Positions 60,130-64,000 of a DNA stretch of 64,000 bases are shown here, piece after piece. The stretch lies in assembly GCF_035918155.1 (NCBI RefSeq), contig NZ_CP109327.1, forward strand, positions 4,030,001-4,094,000, given 5' to 3'. This stretch comes from Streptomyces sp. NBC_01591 (GTDB lineage: Bacteria > Actinomycetota > Actinomycetes > Streptomycetales > Streptomycetaceae). Each line of letters begins with the position of its first letter. Within the stretch, counting starts at the first letter, position 1. The notes beneath the pieces are model-generated. The model saw only the letters and a list, made by a program, of their open reading frames with translations. It had not been told where the DNA came from and did not search any database. The translations under genes were made by a program, and so were the position numbers.

Positions 60130-63100
60130 CCACCGACGCGCGCGGCCTCGTCCCGCTTCCGCGTTCCGGCCCCTCGACGACGACGGCGAGCACCCGCTTC
60201 CGGCTGCACCGCGCGGGCATCCAGAACGTCTGGCAGTACGACGAGCAGGAGTTCGCGTTCGGTGACGGGCGGCTGCTGCTGCGCGGCAAGAACGGCGCGG
60301 GCAAGTCCAAGGCCCTGGAGATGCTGCTCCCGTACCTCCTGGACGGCGACTCCCGGGCCCTGGACGCAACCGGCACCGGGCGGACGACGCTCGCCTGGCT
60401 GATGCTGGACGGCTTCGAGCAGACCAACCGCCTCGGCTACCTGTGGGTGGAGTTCCGAGGTACGGATGAGGGCGGCGACCACCGCTATCTGACGCTCGGC
60501 GCGGCCGTCCGTGCCTCGAAGTCGGCGCAGAAGGCGGTGCCGACCTTCTTCGTCACCACACTGCGCGTCGGTAAGGATCTGCGCCTGGTCGAGGCGGGCA
60601 AGCCACTTGCCCTCGACCGGCTCAAGGAGATCGTCGGCTCCGACAACACGACGGACCGGGCTGTCGAGCACCGTGCCCGCGTGGCCCGGGACCTCTTCGG
60701 GATCACGGACGCGACGCGCTACCGCAACCTCACCCAGCTCCTGCACCGGCTGCGGCGCCCCACGGTCGGGGACCGCATCGAGCACGGCGGCCTGGCCGTT
60801 CTGCTGAGCGAGACCCTGCCCGGGCTCGACGAGGACGTGGTCGAGAAGGTGGCGCGCAACCTCCACGACCTGGACACCGTGCGGGGCGAACTGGCCCGCC
60901 TGGAACGTACCGACGCGGCGCTGCGCACGTTCCTCGCCGACTACCGCCGCTACCTCGCCGGTGTCCTGCGCGCCTCGGCCCGGGACGTGAGCCGGGAACT
61001 GGACACCCTCTCCGGACGACGCCGGAAGGCCGGGGACGCCGCACAGCACACGGGCGCCCTGAAGGGACAGGAGAAGGAATCGGAAGCCGGGCTGGAGACG
61101 CTCCGCGAGGAGGAAGAGTCCGCCCGGACGGACCTTGCCGCTCTGCACGACAGCCACGCCTACCGCAGCCTGCGCGAACTGTCGGAACGCCGCAGCACGG
61201 TGGAGGCCCTGCACACCACGGCCATGACCGCCTTCGCCGCTCTGCGCAGCGCGCACGAGGCGGAAGAGGGCGTGGCCGAACGGCTGGCCGAGGGTGTCGA
61301 GGACCTGGGCAGCCGACTCACCGAACTGACCACCGAACACCGGGAGCTGCTGGCCCAGGCGGAGAGGGCGGGGCTTCCCGCCGGACATCTCGGCGACGCG
61401 GTGGCTCTGCCGCGCACGGTCCACTCCCCGTCGACGCAGACGGAACTGACCAGCCCGGACGGGGAACCGCAGATCGTACGGCACCGGCCGGTGGTGCGCG
61501 TGGACACGGCCACGACGGAGGCTGGGCTGCGGTCCTGGCAGGGGCAACTGGGAGATGCCGAAGCCGTCGTACGGAACCGGGAACGGATGGTCCAGGAGGT
61601 GGCCCGTCTCTCCTCGCAGGCCGATGAAGCCCGAGCCCGGGCAGCGCAGGCCGACGGGGAGCGGGAACGGCTGGAGGGCGAGGCGGAGGAGGCCGCCGAC
61701 CGTCTCGAAGTCAACCGCGAGAAGGTCGCGGAGGAGAGTCGAGGGTACGCCGACGAGGTCGCCGCGTGGGTGGAGGGCGCACGGACCGCAGCGGGGCCCG
61801 ACTGCCCGCCGCTGGATGCCGTCCTCGCTGAAGTGGCCTGCGCGACCGACCCCGACGCGCCGTTCTCGGACCGCACGCTCCCGGCAGACATCGACACCCG
61901 CGCGCGGCAGACAGCCCACGCGACCCTGGAGCCGTACGCGGATGCCCTCATCCGGCACCGCGACGCGCTGGCGCTCGGCGTCGGCCGGCTCGTCGAGGAG
62001 ATCGACCGCCTGACCAAGGAGAGGCAGGACTGGGAACGGCGTACCGACCCCGAGCCTCCGTCCCCGTACCACCGCACCGCGGAGAGGGATCCGGCCGGCG
62101 GCGCGCCCTTCTACCGGTTGGTGGACTTCGCGGAGCACCTGGCCTCCACCGAACGGGGCGGCCTGGAGGCGGCGCTGGAGGCGAGTGGGATCCTCGATGC
62201 GTGGGTCAGCGCGGGTGGTGCCCTTCTCAACCCCCTCACCGGGGACACCCTTCTGCAGCCGGGCCCCGAACCGCTGCCGGTAGCGCAGAACCTCGCCTCG
62301 GCCCTGCGCCCGGTCCCGCATCCGGAGTGCGGCATCACGTCCGCGCAGGTGGAATGCCTGCTGTCAGCCATCGCGCTCGCACCGGCCTCGGAGACCACGA
62401 CCGCCAGTGCGGTCCACTTCGACGGAAGCTGGCGTCTGGGAGCCCTGCGCGGCCGGCACCACAAGAGCGTCGCCGAGTACGTGGGCGCAGCCGTGCGGGC
62501 CGAGACCCGGCGGCGCGCACTGGCCGAACTGGAAGACCGGCTCAGGCAGACGGAACGGCGGCTGGCCGAAGCCCGTAACGAACTCGCCGCAGCCGATTCC
62601 AGGCGACGGGCCCTCATTCTTGCGGAACGCGACTTCCCTCGGGCGCAGCAGCTCTCCGACGCCTGGAGCATGAGTACTTCGGAGGAGAGGGCGTTGCGAG
62701 ACGTGACCGCCAAGGCAGCCCGTGCGGCACGGCTGGCCGAGGAGGCCCGCGCTCTCGCCGTCTCGGCGCGCACCGAGGCGGACGCCACCGCGACCGCCCA
62801 TGACCTGCCCACCGATGCCGCCGCCCTGGACCGCGTACGCACCGCGCTGGCTTCCCTGCTCACCGGTATCGGTCACCTGCGCAGGGCGGTCAGCGGTACG
62901 GTCGCTCGGCTCGGCGGAAGTCAGGCGGACGACCGTCGGTACGCGCGGGCCCGCGAGGGACGCTCGGAGGCGGAAGAGGGCTACCGGCTTCGCCACCGGC
63001 AACTACGCACCGCGCAGCAGGACCTCCGGACCCGAGAGGCGGCCGTCGGATCGTCCGAGGAGAAGATCCTCGCCAACGAGCAGGCGGCCAAGGAGCGCAT

Positions 63101-64000
63101 CACGAACGCCGTGGGCGCCATCCCGGCGAGAGAGCGTGCCCACAACGAACTGCGCGATCAACGCGTGCGTGCGGAAGAGGAGGAGAAGCGTCTACGCGAG
63201 GAACTGGCGGAGCAGGAGGCGACGGTCATCGACACCGGCCGCGCTCTCCGCGATGCTCTCAGCCGTCCGGAGGTCGTCAACGGGGCGGGGCTGGACCGGT
63301 CGTCTCTGCCCGACCATGTCTCGGACGACCCCGGTTCGGACGTCCGTGACCGCCTACGCGCGCTGCGTGCACTGGCGGAGGCAGTGGACCAGGTCCTCGT
63401 CGGTTCGCAGGACGAGGTATCGGACGGCACTCTCCTCAAACGGCACACAGCGCTGCGCGATCAACTGGCAGGCGGCTACGACGCACAGCTCGACGAGCGC
63501 GACGGCATCAAGGTGTGCCGTCTGCTCGACGACCACGGTTCGCACGATGTCGCGGTCGTGGGCGAGCGGATCGCTGTGCAGTCCGCGGAGGCGAGAGGAC
63601 GGCTGACCGAGCGCGAGAGCGAGGTGTTCCAGCGCTTCCTGACCGGCGAGCTCGGCGACCATCTCTCCGCGCAGGTCATCACGGCAGCCAACCTGGTCGC
63701 GGCTCTCAACGACACTCTGAAGACCGTACGGACCTCGCACGGCCTCGGCGTGGAACTGCTCTGGAAGCTCGACGAGGACGTGGACGCCGACGTGCGGGTG
63801 GCCGTCGAACTGCTGCGCAGCCCGTCGAGCCTCCGGACTCGCGAGCAGACCGAGCAGCTTCGCGAGGTACTGCAACGCCGCATCGAGGATGCTCGGCGCG
63901 CCGAACCTTCGGCCGGCTACACGGCCCATCTGCGGACCGCGTTGGACTACCGCGCATGGTTCACCTTCCACACCTTCGTGGTCGAGGACGCCGCCCCCGG
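60126..64000 (+). CDS. jetC: Wadjet type II SMC-like ATPase JetC (TIGR02680), partial
   Basis: At least 1291 codons are present and no stop; the 3' end lies beyond the window. The N-terminal head has RLLLRGKNGAGKSKALE with Walker A GKNGAGKS (54-61). Long coiled coils follow (about 290-540 and 830-1040, rich in Glu, Arg and Ala), with a hinge-like region near 620-780. The signature and Walker B motifs are expected just beyond the edge. JetC is the motor of the loop-extruding Wadjet complex. A fourth gene, the DUF2399/TIGR02679 TOPRIM nuclease JetD, should lie downstream but is not in the window. Confidence 0.87.
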   Translation, partial: MTTDARGLVPLPRSGPSTTTASTRFRLHRAGIQNVWQYDEQEFAFGDGRLLLRGKNGAGKSKALEMLLPYLLDGDSRALDATGTGRTTLAWLMLDGFEQTNRLGYLWVEFRGTDEGGDHRYLTLGAAVRASKSAQKAVPTFFVTTLRVGKDLRLVEAGKPLALDRLKEIVGSDNTTDRAVEHRARVARDLFGITDATRYRNLTQLLHRLRRPTVGDRIEHGGLAVLLSETLPGLDEDVVEKVARNLHDLDTVRGELARLERTDAALRTFLADYRRYLAGVLRASARDVSRELDTLSGRRRKAGDAAQHTGALKGQEKESEAGLETLREEEESARTDLAALHDSHAYRSLRELSERRSTVEALHTTAMTAFAALRSAHEAEEGVAERLAEGVEDLGSRLTELTTEHRELLAQAERAGLPAGHLGDAVALPRTVHSPSTQTELTSPDGEPQIVRHRPVVRVDTATTEAGLRSWQGQLGDAEAVVRNRERMVQEVARLSSQADEARARAAQADGERERLEGEAEEAADRLEVNREKVAEESRGYADEVAAWVEGARTAAGPDCPPLDAVLAEVACATDPDAPFSDRTLPADIDTRARQTAHATLEPYADALIRHRDALALGVGRLVEEIDRLTKERQDWERRTDPEPPSPYHRTAERDPAGGAPFYRLVDFAEHLASTERGGLEAALEASGILDAWVSAGGALLNPLTGDTLLQPGPEPLPVAQNLASALRPVPHPECGITSAQVECLLSAIALAPASETTTASAVHFDGSWRLGALRGRHHKSVAEYVGAAVRAETRRRALAELEDRLRQTERRLAEARNELAAADSRRRALILAERDFPRAQQLSDAWSMSTSEERALRDVTAKAARAARLAEEARALAVSARTEADATATAHDLPTDAAALDRVRTALASLLTGIGHLRRAVSGTVARLGGSQADDRRYARAREGRSEAEEGYRLRHRQLRTAQQDLRTREAAVGSSEEKILANEQAAKERITNAVGAIPARERAHNELRDQRVRAEEEEKRLREELAEQEATVIDTGRALRDALSRPEVVNGAGLDRSSLPDHVSDDPGSDVRDRLRALRALAEAVDQVLVGSQDEVSDGTLLKRHTALRDQLAGGYDAQLDERDGIKVCRLLDDHGSHDVAVVGERIAVQSAEARGRLTERESEVFQRFLTGELGDHLSAQVITAANLVAALNDTLKTVRTSHGLGVELLWKLDEDVDADVRVAVELLRSPSSLRTREQTEQLREVLQRRIEDARRAEPSAGYTAHLRTALDYRAWFTFHTFVVEDAAP

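Overview
The window is chromosomal DNA from a Streptomyces (or very close relative). It has very high GC and GC-rich third codon positions. It carries bldG, wblA, an actinobacterial Crp, a dTMP kinase fused to a transporter-like membrane domain, and a Tad cluster flanked by a DEAD helicase. From memory, the order from the 3361 gene to the 55152 gene follows the S. coelicolor SCO3540-SCO3582 core segment (topA SCO3543, bldG SCO3549, acs SCO3563, crp SCO3571, wblA SCO3579). The window has about 50 intact genes, two tRNAs, one 6C RNA, two pseudogenes and many hairpins.

Left edge, 1-3242: an accessory patch ending at a tRNA-Thr(CGT). On the minus strand, two small paralogous hydrophobic peptide genes precede an SdpB/HTTM-like membrane protein that runs off the window, with a strong hairpin between peptides and membrane gene. 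A frameshifted, truncated tyrosine integrase lies between this cassette and the tRNA. The peptide/membrane cassette is the best candidate for an undescribed system.

Core, 3361-20498, almost all minus strand: secreted tripeptidyl-aminopeptidase-like lipoprotein, DNA polymerase III delta-prime, dTMP kinase fusion, topoisomerase I, a small membrane protein, a class I methyltransferase, a small secreted lipoprotein, the proton-pumping pyrophosphatase, and the anti-sigma/anti-anti-sigma pair with BldG. From 20577 to 31954 come the MrfA-like helicase (+), a translationally coupled Tad pilus operon (-), the 6C small RNA, a HAD-IB phosphatase, a Fic-like degenerate protein and a CooC-like ATPase. This gene order is also seen in mycobacteria (Rv3660c-Rv3662c region, from memory).

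Middle, 32122-49017: deacetylase-like lipoprotein, SulP transporter fused to beta-carbonic anhydrase, acetyl-CoA synthetase, NhaA antiporter, a holin-X-type membrane protein coupled to an alpha/beta hydrolase with a collagen-like N-terminus, MarP protease, CoA pyrophosphatase, endonuclease III, Crp, an MBL/Nudix pair, RidA and a 52-codon DUF4177 gene. Then, 49089-56090: two coupled ArsA-type ATPases, wblA, a bifunctional penicillin-binding protein, a YqeY protein and a metallophosphoesterase.

Right edge, 56192-64000: tRNA-Pro(CGG), a decayed Mrr-type restriction endonuclease, and the first three genes of a type II Wadjet anti-plasmid system (JetA, JetB and most of JetC). This looks like a defence island beside a tRNA.

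A pattern across the window is that at least 14 genes have no Shine-Dalgarno sequence and instead carry a TANNNT-like hexamer 6-8 nt before the start codon, as expected of leaderless mRNAs.
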